Assembly (NCBI GenBank): GCA_020444325.1
Contig: JAHLLD010000010.1
Location: 1 to 64,000 of the forward strand
Reading direction: 5' to 3'
DNA length: 64,000 nucleotides
DNA from: a bacterium
GTDB lineage: Bacteria > Bacteroidota > Ignavibacteria > SZUA-365
Made by a program: the position numbers and the translations under genes. Shown one piece after another: positions 1 to 8,599 of this stretch (position 1 is its first letter; every line of letters begins with the position of its first letter). The notes under the pieces were generated by a model. It searched no databases. It saw only the letters and a program-made list of their open reading frames with translations, and had not been told where the DNA came from.

Positions 1-165
1 CAGATTCCAGATTCCAGATTCCAGATTCCAGATTCCAGATTCCAGATTCCAGATTGCAGATTGCAGATTGCAGATGGCAGATGGCAGATGGCAGATGACA
101 GATGACAGATGACAGATGAAGATGACAGATGAAGATGACAGATGAAGATGACAGATGGCAGATGC
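1..165. repeat. Stepwise-varying heptamer tandem array
   Basis: The window opens inside a 7-bp tandem array. Seven units of CAGATTC (1-49) are followed by three of CAGATTG (50-70), three of CAGATGG (71-91), three of CAGATGA (92-112), then three 13-bp units made of CAGATGA plus AGATGA (113-151), and finally CAGATGG and CAGATGC. The array may continue left of the window. The blocks of identical variants look like successive slippage or segmental duplication. It lies downstream of the stop of the minus-strand gene ending at 330, and no coding role is apparent. Confidence 0.95.
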
Positions 166-345
166 AAACTGGGCAGGAGCGGGGATTGCTTCCCCCGGCC
201 GTGTATCCGGATGCCTGTTGGCTTCGAGGAAGCAATCCCTGATGGGGCACGCTATGGAAAAATGGAAAATGGAAGATGGAAATATGACATCACGCCGTGA
301 TGTTTCCATCGTTGCATTTTTCCATCCTTCTATTCTCCGCCGATA
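166..345. repeat. Composite palindromic repeat, copy 1
   Basis: This non-coding element holds a perfect 12-bp inverted repeat (182-193 GGGATTGCTTCC with 228-239 GGAAGCAATCCC). A second hairpin follows at 275-310, with GATGGAAA pairing TTTCCATC around an inner CATCACG/CGTGATG stem, surrounded by ATGGAAA-type repeats. Its reverse complement aligns by eye over its whole length with 4350-4560, so the same element flanks the large secreted-protein gene on both sides in opposite orientation. The hairpin lies next to the 3' end of that gene (its stop is at 330) and could also act as a transcription terminator or 3' stabiliser. Confidence 0.85.
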
Positions 346-3300
346 TGGAACAGGCGTTGTGTGTATCCCTCCGGGACACCTGCGAGATGCAGCAGATAAA
401 TGCCCGGGGGATGGGCTGAGAGATCGAGAAGGACGCTCGTACGTTTCCCGTCAGAGAAGATATCGCGGTTCAGTACTTCCCTTCCGAGCAGATCGGTTAT
501 TGTCAGCTGCAGAACCCGGGCTGTTCCTCCCCTGATTTGCACGGTGCAGTTGGCGTTGAAAGGATTCGGAAAAACCTGTAGCGAGAGCTCGCCGGGCTGC
601 GGCGGGGAGGTCCCGGTCAGGATGACCGTGAACACATCGGAAAGCGCACTGCATCCGAATTCATTACCGATGCGCACGCTGTACTCTCCGTCTACCATCA
701 CGAGATATTCCCGCGAGGTTGCCATCGGGATGATCTGTCCGTTGAGCAGCCATTGCCAGCTGCTCGCATCCGGCGCCACCAATGTATCGCCGTGGCGTGC
801 GATGACGGGCTGCGCAGGCAGCGGATGGAACAGCACATCCACGGTGTCGGACGAAACGGGACATGAGGGAATACCGGGTGTCATGCGCTGGACGAAGTAT
901 GTGCCGCTCTCCGTGACGTACAGCCAGCGAAGCGTGTCTCCAGTATTCCATGCATAATGTGCATATCCATCGCCCGCATCGAGCAAGACAGTGTCGCCCA
1001 CGCATGCGACCGGATTTCCCACGATCTGTACTGGCGCATGCATTCTGCTGAGAATACGCAGCGAGTCCGCACAGGCATGGCCCCCGCTGCTGACGGGTAT
1101 CCCCTCCCCGCTGTAGCGCAGCGTGAAAGGAATGCTGACAGGAGTGGGACCCGTATTACCGCGCAGCAGTTCGAATTGCCAGGTAAACTCCATCTCCTGA
1201 CCCGGGAAAATGACACTGCGGCTCTGTGGATTTTCATTGCCCGGCTGTGACAGCAGGGCGATGTCGTCTTTGTCGGACCATTCCAACAGTGCCGTAGGTG
1301 TATTCACGTTGACACCTCCGGAATTTCTCAGCGAAGCGCGAACGCTGAAGGTCTCCCCTTCCTTCCCGCACAGCATCCCTGGAGTACGCAGATCGCTGCA
1401 GGCAAGCTGATGGGGAACGGGATCAATATGCAGCGGTTGCACGCATTCTATCTGTCCTCCCAGATCGTCCCAGGCAGTGGCGCGCAGGGAGAGATCCCGG
1501 GTCCGGCTGCTGTGCTGCACGTTGATCAGCCATTCGAACCTCGCGGTGGATGCGCTGCCGATAACCACGTTGACACTGTCATCGAGTCCCATCGGTGAAG
1601 ATGGATGCAGGGAGATTCCTTCCTGCAGCGGCAGGGTCAGGCGGACGCGATGCAGTGCTGCGGACAGTGTCCCGGTATTGCCCACCGCAAAACGCAGCGT
1701 GAAGGGATTCGGCTCAATACCTGTTCCACTGCTGTCGAGATGCAGAGTGTCGGGCATTTCGAGTCCGCAGGCCCAGGAGGGAAGCTCGGGAACAATGCGC
1801 AGGACACGGGAGAGTTCCATGGTATCGAGCGCCAGATCGGCACCGCCTACGGCGTATACACGAAACGCAAACACGGGATACTCCGGGATGGTCGCATTCC
1901 CGGTATAACGCACGGCCCAGTAGAGCGAGCGCTCCTCCTGTGGAAGTATCACCGTTGAGGGAGAGAAGCGCTCTTTGAGGGGTTGAAACTGGTTCTCAAG
2001 AATAAAATCCGGCGGTAGTATCAGCTCACCGTACACTCCTACCGCATTGCGCGACCCCTCGTTTTTGCAGGTCAACGAGACACTGAAGGGATTGGGCATG
2101 TACTCGCCGTGCCCCGTGTCGAAAGTGATGGATTGCGGAACTGAACACGTCGCCTTGAGAATGGGTGCTGCAATGGCGGGTATGGTTACAAGCGTCTGGC
2201 AGAAAGTGGAATCTCCGTTCCCGGCGTACACCCAGACGCCGACGATGTACTGCAGTTTCGTGGGGGTGAGTGGATGTTCGAGCATCCAGGTCTGTACTCC
2301 ACTGCGCAGGGGTGGAATGTGTGGTGGCAATACGTCCTTCTCGTAACCGTCAGGTGCATCGGGAGCTGCCAGGTTCAGCTGTGAAGGCAGCACCAGTCGG
2401 GCACGTACGTTGCGAAGTGTATCGCCGGCAGGATTGTGGACGGTAAGTGTCACCGGCAACGGCATCGGATCATATCGCCGCAGGGCGGTGTCAGGAATGA
2501 GCGTGGGGACATCGAGTCCGCAGTACATTGTCCGCGCGGAAGCAGGCACATGAATGCGCCGGGTACAGGTGACCGGTGCGGCATTGTCGAATTCCGCGGT
2601 CATGCGCAGGACGATGGTGTCATTTGAGGTGCGGGGACGCGCAGAAAGCTGCCAGGAAGCTCCATCCCTGTTGGACGGGAAAAGCACGTCATCGACGGGA
2701 ATCACATCCGCAGCCGGGGACACCAGCATGACATCAGCCGTATCGTAGTCAATGTGGAAACGCATTCCGGTCGCACCCCCGTCCCCGATATTCTGCACAT
2801 TCAACGTGGCCACAAAGGGGTCTGGCGCATAGTGCTGTGAACTCACCTGCCAGGTAAGCGCGTCGGGTGCGGCCGCATCGCAGATGACCGACGCCGTTCC
2901 CGTGCGAATACGCACCTCCGCTGGCTGGATCACAGGCCGCAGGCACCCCTTGCGGAAACTGGCTTCCTCGATGCGCACTTCAGTCGATACGGTGTCATAC
3001 GGCGTGATGAGCGTTTCGAACCGAAATGCCAGCAGGTCTGCGCCGTTGAAACGGGCAGGATTGTTGATGTGAACTTCCGTCCCATACGGCCTGCCAAAGT
3101 ACTGCAGGTTCACCCCTTCGAGCATGCTTCCCTGCGGAGCGAAAAGTTCTGTCAGTGTGAGTCTGGCCCTGTCATACACCAGGGAAAAGTCGAATGCTTC
3201 AAACCGTCCCCCCAGAATCGGACTATCGAGCTGCAACTGCACGATGAATTCCGAATTCCCCGTGACGTCATATTCTCCCAGATGCATCGGCAGCGTTGTC

Positions 3301-4274
3301 AGCGACGAAGAATCCAACCCCACACCGTACGAGTAGTACCAGGACCTGGACGACCCGCAGATTTCATCGCAAGTGATAAAAAGCTTGTGTGACTTTCCGT
3401 CGGCACAGCCGGCATCGATTACCAGCCGGCATTCTTCGAAAGCACGCCGGGTATGCCCGGCAAACGTTGCGAGTATCCCTGGGAGCGAGGTGACACCGGC
3501 AGGTGAAAGAGATTCGTGCAGTCCACCGGTGTTGGACGCAAGCAGCAGCATATCGTTGGTGTTGAACGCAGATCCTATCGCTACCACATACACGTGGACG
3601 TTGTGTAACTTCGCCAGCTCTATGACATCGTCCCGGTAGTGCAGCTGCGATGCGTTGTCTGGTCCTCCCGCGAACGCGATTACGGACTTGCATCCTCCGG
3701 ATCCGTTCGCGGCAACTTCTTCCACAGCAGCATATACCGCATCGTAGAAAGCGCGCTGTACATTTCCGGGGATGCTGTTTATCGCAGCGTGCAACAGCGT
3801 CGTATCGCTGGTCCTCCCCTGCCCGAGCATGGGAGCCTGGCTGTAGTAGAACACGGATGCATCTTCACCGGCATGCAGATCACGGATGAATGCATGCAAT
3901 CCTTCCTTGAATTCTCCCGCCACGCTGCTGATCTCGCCACCCGCATCGGCCACAATGGCAACAGACATGGGACAATCCACCGTCGTATCGGGGCAGCAGT
4001 GTTCCAGTATCGTGCGGGAGAGTCCGTCTTCAGTCACGCTGAGCTGCGAAACATCGATATCGAACTGCCTGACACCATCGCACTCAATCACATAGTACAG
4101 TCGTACTTCCGGTAAATCATTCACGGAACGAAGAATCGTAACCTGCGGAGACGCATTCGCTGCTGCCCCGTGTACCCCCTGCGCCCATACAACCATGGCT
4201 GGTGCAGAAAACAGAACCCAGCAGACAAGCAGCGTACAACGTCCCTTCTGAATGCTGTCCTTTCGCATCATCAT
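330..4274 (-). CDS. Large vWA-like, multi-domain protein secreted by T9SS
   Basis: This 1314-residue protein has a signal peptide (hydrophobic residues 13-30, cleavage likely after VWA31). Residues ~95-290 look like a von Willebrand factor A fold: a beta strand ends in VADAGGEIS, a loosened MIDAS motif lacking the usual DxSxS. The long middle is a series of beta-rich, Ig/cohesin-like repeats. The last ~80 residues have the PNPFN motif and the LLGREV...GIYLLHL pattern of a type A Por (T9SS) sorting domain. Export across the outer membrane and surface attachment or release are therefore expected. Three consecutive ATG codons start the frame (4274, 4271, 4268), and AAAGG spacing favours the third. 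The ligand or function is unknown. Both flanks carry the same inverted composite repeat. Confidence 0.85.
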   Translation of the reverse strand: MMMRKDSIQKGRCTLLVCWVLFSAPAMVVWAQGVHGAAANASPQVTILRSVNDLPEVRLYYVIECDGVRQFDIDVSQLSVTEDGLSRTILEHCCPDTTVDCPMSVAIVADAGGEISSVAGEFKEGLHAFIRDLHAGEDASVFYYSQAPMLGQGRTSDTTLLHAAINSIPGNVQRAFYDAVYAAVEEVAANGSGGCKSVIAFAGGPDNASQLHYRDDVIELAKLHNVHVYVVAIGSAFNTNDMLLLASNTGGLHESLSPAGVTSLPGILATFAGHTRRAFEECRLVIDAGCADGKSHKLFITCDEICGSSRSWYYSYGVGLDSSSLTTLPMHLGEYDVTGNSEFIVQLQLDSPILGGRFEAFDFSLVYDRARLTLTELFAPQGSMLEGVNLQYFGRPYGTEVHINNPARFNGADLLAFRFETLITPYDTVSTEVRIEEASFRKGCLRPVIQPAEVRIRTGTASVICDAAAPDALTWQVSSQHYAPDPFVATLNVQNIGDGGATGMRFHIDYDTADVMLVSPAADVIPVDDVLFPSNRDGASWQLSARPRTSNDTIVLRMTAEFDNAAPVTCTRRIHVPASARTMYCGLDVPTLIPDTALRRYDPMPLPVTLTVHNPAGDTLRNVRARLVLPSQLNLAAPDAPDGYEKDVLPPHIPPLRSGVQTWMLEHPLTPTKLQYIVGVWVYAGNGDSTFCQTLVTIPAIAAPILKATCSVPQSITFDTGHGEYMPNPFSVSLTCKNEGSRNAVGVYGELILPPDFILENQFQPLKERFSPSTVILPQEERSLYWAVRYTGNATIPEYPVFAFRVYAVGGADLALDTMELSRVLRIVPELPSWACGLEMPDTLHLDSSGTGIEPNPFTLRFAVGNTGTLSAALHRVRLTLPLQEGISLHPSSPMGLDDSVNVVIGSASTARFEWLINVQHSSRTRDLSLRATAWDDLGGQIECVQPLHIDPVPHQLACSDLRTPGMLCGKEGETFSVRASLRNSGGVNVNTPTALLEWSDKDDIALLSQPGNENPQSRSVIFPGQEMEFTWQFELLRGNTGPTPVSIPFTLRYSGEGIPVSSGGHACADSLRILSRMHAPVQIVGNPVACVGDTVLLDAGDGYAHYAWNTGDTLRWLYVTESGTYFVQRMTPGIPSCPVSSDTVDVLFHPLPAQPVIARHGDTLVAPDASSWQWLLNGQIIPMATSREYLVMVDGEYSVRIGNEFGCSALSDVFTVILTGTSPPQPGELSLQVFPNPFNANCTVQIRGGTARVLQLTITDLLGREVLNRDIFSDGKRTSVLLDLSAHPPGIYLLHLAGVPEGYTQRLFHIGGE

Positions 4275-4349
4275 GCCTTTATCTCACAAGCTTCGTGTCC
4301 GCTTCGACTCCTCAACAGACCCCAACTCCTCTAAATGTTACTCAAATTG

Positions 4350-4560
4350 CAGACAATGGAAAGATAGAAACATGAAAAAATGGAATTATTACACCGTGAC
4401 GTCAGATTTCCATCTTTCGATTATTCCATCTTTCCATCCGCATCAGTATCAGGGATTGCTTCCGTAATGGCAACAGACATCCGGGGAGACGACACGGGGA
4501 GCAATCCCTGCTCCGGCGAAATTTGCTATCTGCAATTTGTAATCTGCAATTCTCAACCGG
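4350..4560. repeat. Composite palindromic repeat, copy 2 (inverted)
   Basis: The order of parts is the same as in the reverse complement of 1-345. TTTCCAT-type repeats surround a CCGTGACGTCA region. The inverted repeat GGGATTGCTTCC (4452-4463) pairs with GGAGCAATCCC (4498-4508). The conserved stretches AACAGACATCCGG and GCAATCCCTGCTCC follow, then a decayed CTGCAATTTG/CTGCAATTCTC tail matching the heptamer array. It fills most of the otherwise gene-free 4275-4643 stretch between two divergent genes, so the promoters of both probably lie in or beside it. Similarity is by eye, roughly two thirds to three quarters of positions. Confidence 0.8.
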
Positions 4561-4643
4561 CTTGCGGTACCTGGGTACTGACATTCGCGATCGGCCGACT
4601 ACTGGAAGACGGCATTCTTCACGCGGAATTATTATGTTATGCC

Positions 4644-5153
4644 ATGATGCGAAACGTGTCAATACCGGTGATCCTGCTTACGGCGCTGCTCATGAGTGCG
4701 TGCGGGTCGTCCGCTCCGACTGTGAAATCGGGAGGAGGTGCCGGTGTGAAGGGGGCGCCGCAGCTGCCTGCGGACATCAGCAGTGGACGGCGCGCGGTGG
4801 TCTATGAGTCGTATCGCTGGCTGGGGGTGCCATACCGCTATGCGGGCAATACGAAACGCGGGGTGGATTGTTCGGGACTGGTGAATGCCGTATTCGGGAA
4901 GTTCGGTGTGAAGCTGCCGCGGCGGGCACGCGACCTGTATCATAAGGGACGCAAGCGTGACCGTGGCGACCTCGCCCCCGCAGATCTGGTGTTCTTTGCG
5001 AACACGGCCGGGAAGGGTATCACACATGTAGGGATCTATCTCGGCAGCGATCGCTTCATTCATGCCTCCTCCAGTTCCGGTGTCATTATCTCGTCACTGG
5101 AGGACAGCTACTACCGGCGTCACTATGCCGGCGGACGCATGATTATCAAGTAG
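4644..5153 (+). CDS. NlpC/P60 family cell-wall hydrolase, lipoprotein
   Basis: This is a short (169 aa) murein endopeptidase-type protein predicted to cleave peptide stems of peptidoglycan in the periplasm. The start at 4644 gives a clean lipoprotein signal peptide ending in the lipobox LMSAC (Cys20). Upstream in-frame codons give no signal peptide and run through repeat DNA. The NlpC/P60 core has the catalytic cysteine in GVDCSG (Cys76), the histidine in ITHVGIYLG (His128) and a later histidine in RFIHA (His140), the usual Cys-His-polar triad. It is a single catalytic domain with only a short linker and no SH3 or LysM domain. It is monocistronic and converges with the citrate lyase genes. 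Confidence 0.9.
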   Translation: MMRNVSIPVILLTALLMSACGSSAPTVKSGGGAGVKGAPQLPADISSGRRAVVYESYRWLGVPYRYAGNTKRGVDCSGLVNAVFGKFGVKLPRRARDLYHKGRKRDRGDLAPADLVFFANTAGKGITHVGIYLGSDRFIHASSSSGVIISSLEDSYYRRHYAGGRMIIK

Positions 5154-5216
5154 CGACATGGGACGTCGCCCAACGCAGACAGCAAAGCACGATATCATCT
5201 GCTCGGATTGCAGCGG

Positions 5217-6779
5217 CTACGATTCAGCAACCTGACGCACGACGTCGATCACGGTGCCGTCAACCCATTTGATGGCGGCGATGATATTGTCATTGAACTG
5301 CGGCTTGTCTGGCACACCGCCACAGATGCCTTCCACCTCTTCCTTGATCTCATCGATACTCCGAATCGGCAGCCCAGAATTTTTTGTGGCCTCGATCAAA
5401 TCCTGTCTGAGTGGATTGATGGCGATGCCGCGTTCGGTGACGATCACATCAATCAGTTCACCGGGACCACAGAGCGTCGTAACCTCATCGACAATCACCG
5501 GAATGCGATCCCGGAAACTGGGAATCGGGAGGATGGTGCATTTCGAGAACAGGCAATTCTGCCATCCACCAATCCCGTGCAGCAGTCGTCCGTCACTGTG
5601 CGTGACGACGTTCGCGTTGAAATGTGTGTCGACCTCGGTCGCGCCGAGTACGACGACGTCGAGCATGGATGCGATGTTCCCCTTGTTGTGATAGTTGTAC
5701 GAAACAAAGGGATTGGTGTGAATGTGTCGCGGATTGTCACGCATGGAGGCTACGCCGGCAAGATCAAAAGTCTGGCCATCGAGGATGTAGTCAGTGAGTC
5801 CCTCCTCGAGCATGTCAACGAGATAGCGCGTGCTTCCACCGCGCACGAAACGCGCGCGGATATTTTTCTCGCGCATCATGTCGCGCAGAAATATCGCAAA
5901 TGCCAGCGATGTGCCACCGGCACCGGCCTGGAATGAAAAACCGTCTTTCAGGATGCCTGCTGCTTCGACAAAACGCGCGGTCAGTTCCGCAATCAGGAGG
6001 CGGTCGGGACTCTTCGTGATGTTCGTCGTCCCGCTCACGATTTTTTCCGGCTCGCCGATCTTATCCATCACGACGACATAGTCAACGTGGTTACCCATGA
6101 TCTGCCAGGGTACGCAGGGAAACGGCACGAGATTATCGGTCACCACGATGACGCGGTCCGCATACTGCGCATCGGCCAGCGCGAAACCGAGTCCCCCGCA
6201 GGCGGAAGGACCCTGGACGCCATTGCAGTTGCCGAAAGGGTCGGATGTCGGTGCCGCAATGACGGCGATGTCGATATGCACTTCTCCGTCCTGCACCGCC
6301 TGGTAACGTCCCCCGTGGGAACGCAGCACCCCGGTTCCACGCATTTTCCCCTCTGAGGCGTAGGCGCCGAGGGGACCGTTCATGGAACCCTCGATGTGAT
6401 GCAGCACCCCACTCTCGAGATGGCGAATCATGGGTTCGTGACAGGGGAAGGATGCAGAGGGGAACCATCGCAGGTCTTTCACTCCCAGTTCCGCGGCGGC
6501 ATCGAACACCTGGTTGGCCACGAGGTCGCCGTTGCGGAAGTGGTGGTGCGAAGAAATGGTCATACCGTCGCGCAGTCCGGCACGCTCCAGCGCGGTCTTC
6601 AAATCTGCGACGACCTTGTTGCCATCCGCGGGGTAATCCGCGCAGCGGCTGATCAGAGGAGCGGTCTTGCGTCCTGAAGGCACATGTGCGCCCACACCCT
6701 TGTACGGGATGGCCGTCTCCCCGTTAATCTGAGTCGGGACCAGGCGTCCCGCTGCATTGCGCTGCAGATCATTGCTCAT
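5217..6779 (-). CDS. citF: Citrate lyase alpha subunit (citrate CoA-transferase)
   Basis: CitF transfers the acyl carrier thioester from acetyl-ACP to citrate, giving citryl-ACP for cleavage by CitE. The protein (520 aa from the chosen start) reads as CitF throughout: GVGAHVPSGRKTAPL near the start, a central FQAGAGGTSLA CoA-transferase glycine motif, and FVRGGSTRYLVDMLE. The start at 6779 (MSNDLQ) is chosen because GGAGA lies about 8 bases upstream. The frame is open a little further, to 6806. It overlaps the end of the citD-citE fusion by 11 bases, so the two are translationally coupled. No citC, citX or citG needed for prosthetic-group loading lie nearby. Direction of use (citrate breakdown or acetyl-CoA supply) cannot be told from sequence. 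Confidence 0.92.
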   Translation of the reverse strand: MSNDLQRNAAGRLVPTQINGETAIPYKGVGAHVPSGRKTAPLISRCADYPADGNKVVADLKTALERAGLRDGMTISSHHHFRNGDLVANQVFDAAAELGVKDLRWFPSASFPCHEPMIRHLESGVLHHIEGSMNGPLGAYASEGKMRGTGVLRSHGGRYQAVQDGEVHIDIAVIAAPTSDPFGNCNGVQGPSACGGLGFALADAQYADRVIVVTDNLVPFPCVPWQIMGNHVDYVVVMDKIGEPEKIVSGTTNITKSPDRLLIAELTARFVEAAGILKDGFSFQAGAGGTSLAFAIFLRDMMREKNIRARFVRGGSTRYLVDMLEEGLTDYILDGQTFDLAGVASMRDNPRHIHTNPFVSYNYHNKGNIASMLDVVVLGATEVDTHFNANVVTHSDGRLLHGIGGWQNCLFSKCTILPIPSFRDRIPVIVDEVTTLCGPGELIDVIVTERGIAINPLRQDLIEATKNSGLPIRSIDEIKEEVEGICGGVPDKPQFNDNIIAAIKWVDGTVIDVVRQVAES

Positions 6780-7986
6780 CAGGCGTCTCCTTCCAGTCAT
6801 TTTCAAGCAAGCCGGACATGATTGCGAGGCGGATACTGCGCTGAGCCCGTTTGACCACAGGGGGATCGATCATCTTCGATCCCAGGGAAACCACACCGAG
6901 TCCCTGACGCTCGGCATCGTCGAAAGCGAGAACGATGCGCTTCGCCTTCTCTATCTCCGCGTCGGAGGGGGCGAAGCCCCGGTGCACGACGGGAATCTGG
7001 CGGGGATGGATGCAGCCCTTGCCGTCGAATCCCAGCGCCTTCGCTTCGAGTACGCTGGTGAAAAGTCCGTCCATATCCGTGACATCGCTGAACACGGTAT
7101 CAATGGCCTGCACTCCCGCCGCTCGTGCAGCGTTGAGCACGGCACCCCGCATCCAGGCGCTTTCCTTCCCTTCCAGCGTCCGTTCCGCTCCGATGTCGGC
7201 TGTGTAATCCTCGAGTCCGATGGCCAGAGCAACAACCGAGGGTGAAGCGCATGCAATACTGTATGCTTCGATCGCACCTTTTGCGCTTTCGATAATGGGC
7301 ATGAGATAGATTTCGTATGCGCTCCCGGCGCCATCCTGGAGTCTCCGGATATGCGCGGCGGCTTCGGTCACCTGGGCAGCGCTCTCAACTTTCGGGAGCA
7401 GAATAAGATCCGGATGCTGCGGGACGATGGCATCGAGATCCTCGAGTCCCAGCGGCAACTGGTTGATACGCACCATCCGCTCGGCGGCCCCGAAGTCCAC
7501 CGCACGCAGTGCGTTCCGCACGAGGATGCGCGCTGCGTCCTTTTCCGACGAGGCAACGGAGTCTTCGAGATCGAGAATGAGTCCATCTGCGCCATGCACG
7601 CAGGCATTGATCGCGAGTTTCGGATCATTGCCCGGGAGATACAGTCGGGATCTCCGGAAGCGGTCCCGGACCGACCCCGTCCCCTGCACCCTGGCCGGCG
7701 GCAGCCAGCCTGTTCCATCAACGCCGTTCAGACGACGGATTGCAGTCTCGAAGCGTGCGGCAATCGTGTATGGCAGCGCACCGCTGTCTTCCACACGAAC
7801 ATTAACGCCGTCGAGCTTGAAAAAACTGATCAGCTCCTCGAGCAACGCCCGGTTCGCACGTCCGTAGAGCACATCCACCTTGCTTTGCATTTCAATGCGG
7901 ACACCGCTCCCTCCGGTCTCTGTGATCTCGACGAGACAATCCGAGCGCACTCCCCGGCCCGATCGTCCTGCTACAGCTCTGTTCAT
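6769..7986 (-). CDS. Fused citrate lyase acyl carrier protein and beta subunit (CitD-CitE)
   Basis: Residues 1-~90 match the citrate lyase gamma subunit (acyl carrier CitD). The start MNRAVAG resembles the CitD N-terminus, Ser15 in the VRSDC context sits where the phosphoribosyl-dephospho-CoA arm attaches, and DSGALPYTIAARFE matches the conserved DKGALDC..RAR block. From ~108 onward is CitE, the citryl-ACP oxaloacetate-lyase of the HpcH/HpaI aldolase fold (SRLYLPGNDPK, DLEDSV, LPKVES, GKGCIHPRQIPVVH). In most bacteria citD and citE are separate genes, so this fusion fixes carrier and lyase one to one. The start at 7986 follows GGAAGG. It is upstream of and overlaps citF. Confidence 0.88.
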   Translation of the reverse strand: MNRAVAGRSGRGVRSDCLVEITETGGSGVRIEMQSKVDVLYGRANRALLEELISFFKLDGVNVRVEDSGALPYTIAARFETAIRRLNGVDGTGWLPPARVQGTGSVRDRFRRSRLYLPGNDPKLAINACVHGADGLILDLEDSVASSEKDAARILVRNALRAVDFGAAERMVRINQLPLGLEDLDAIVPQHPDLILLPKVESAAQVTEAAAHIRRLQDGAGSAYEIYLMPIIESAKGAIEAYSIACASPSVVALAIGLEDYTADIGAERTLEGKESAWMRGAVLNAARAAGVQAIDTVFSDVTDMDGLFTSVLEAKALGFDGKGCIHPRQIPVVHRGFAPSDAEIEKAKRIVLAFDDAERQGLGVVSLGSKMIDPPVVKRAQRSIRLAIMSGLLENDWKETPDEQ

Positions 7987-8152
7987 GCTACCTTCCGATC
8001 ATTGGTGGCGATGGTGACCTCCCTCCGGCCCGTCATATGCCCCTGCAATATACGCAACAGCGCTCTTATCCCCTTCCCTGTGCGGGTGAGCCCCTTTTGC
8101 GAAACTTTTTACCACGGCAACATTGTTCTTCAAGTGAACTTTGCTCACAATC
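7987..8152. promoter_or_regulatory. Divergent intergenic region between citrate lyase and cobalamin-sensor genes
   Basis: These 166 bases separate the starts of two oppositely transcribed units and must hold both promoters. No convincing riboswitch, long inverted repeat or recognisable operator was seen. An A/T-rich stretch around 8096-8125 is the most promoter-like part for the plus-strand unit. The arrangement makes it a natural place to look for light- or B12-dependent control of citrate lyase. Confidence 0.45.
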
Positions 8153-8599
8153 ATGCAAAACACCATGCCCATGGAAGCCGTCGCAGAACCACTATCGTTC
8201 GACGCCATTGCGGACGCCGATCTGGCAGCGTTTCATCGCAATCGTGAGAAAATGACCACGGCCGTGTGTGACCGTATCGCACACGCATCGAATTTTGAGG
8301 AAATTGCCACTGACCCGGTGAAGACCCGGATCGCGCATGAAAGCGTGCGCATATTCATCGAGAATTTTTATGCGACCGCGAAATACCGCCTTCCCGCCGC
8401 GCTGCTTGAGTATCTCGACTGGCTTCGGGGGTATCTTGCAAGCAGGGAATTCCCGGCAAACTTTCTTCCGCTTATGCTTGCATCACTGAAAATCGCGACG
8501 CATGCCTTCATGGAACACAACAACTGCAATGACATTGCCGCTGTCATCTCGGATCTGCGGCGCAGGGAAAGCAAACTTATGGGAGGTGAAGCAGCATGA
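8153..8599 (+). CDS. Small helical protein, partner of the cobalamin-binding sensor
   Basis: I do not recognise a named family with certainty. The 148-residue product looks all-helical, without signal peptide or membrane segment, and is rich in charged residues. The middle part (VRIFIENFYATAKYRL through WLRGYLA) resembles the N-terminal helical sensor domains of the RsbR/globin-like kind, but no heme-binding or catalytic signature is clear. Its stop overlaps the next start (ATGA), so it is coupled to the B12-binding gene and is probably its structural partner or the split-off sensory half. An in-frame TTG at 8141 and ATGs at 8165 and 8171 are alternative starts. None has a strong ribosome binding site. 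Confidence 0.6.
   Translation: MQNTMPMEAVAEPLSFDAIADADLAAFHRNREKMTTAVCDRIAHASNFEEIATDPVKTRIAHESVRIFIENFYATAKYRLPAALLEYLDWLRGYLASREFPANFLPLMLASLKIATHAFMEHNNCNDIAAVISDLRRRESKLMGGEAA

Noticed and set aside
1-165. CRISPR array
   Set aside because: Units are 7 bp and contiguous with no spacers, so it is a simple tandem repeat. The 23-bp array at 21929 was rejected as CRISPR for the same reason, and no cas genes are present.
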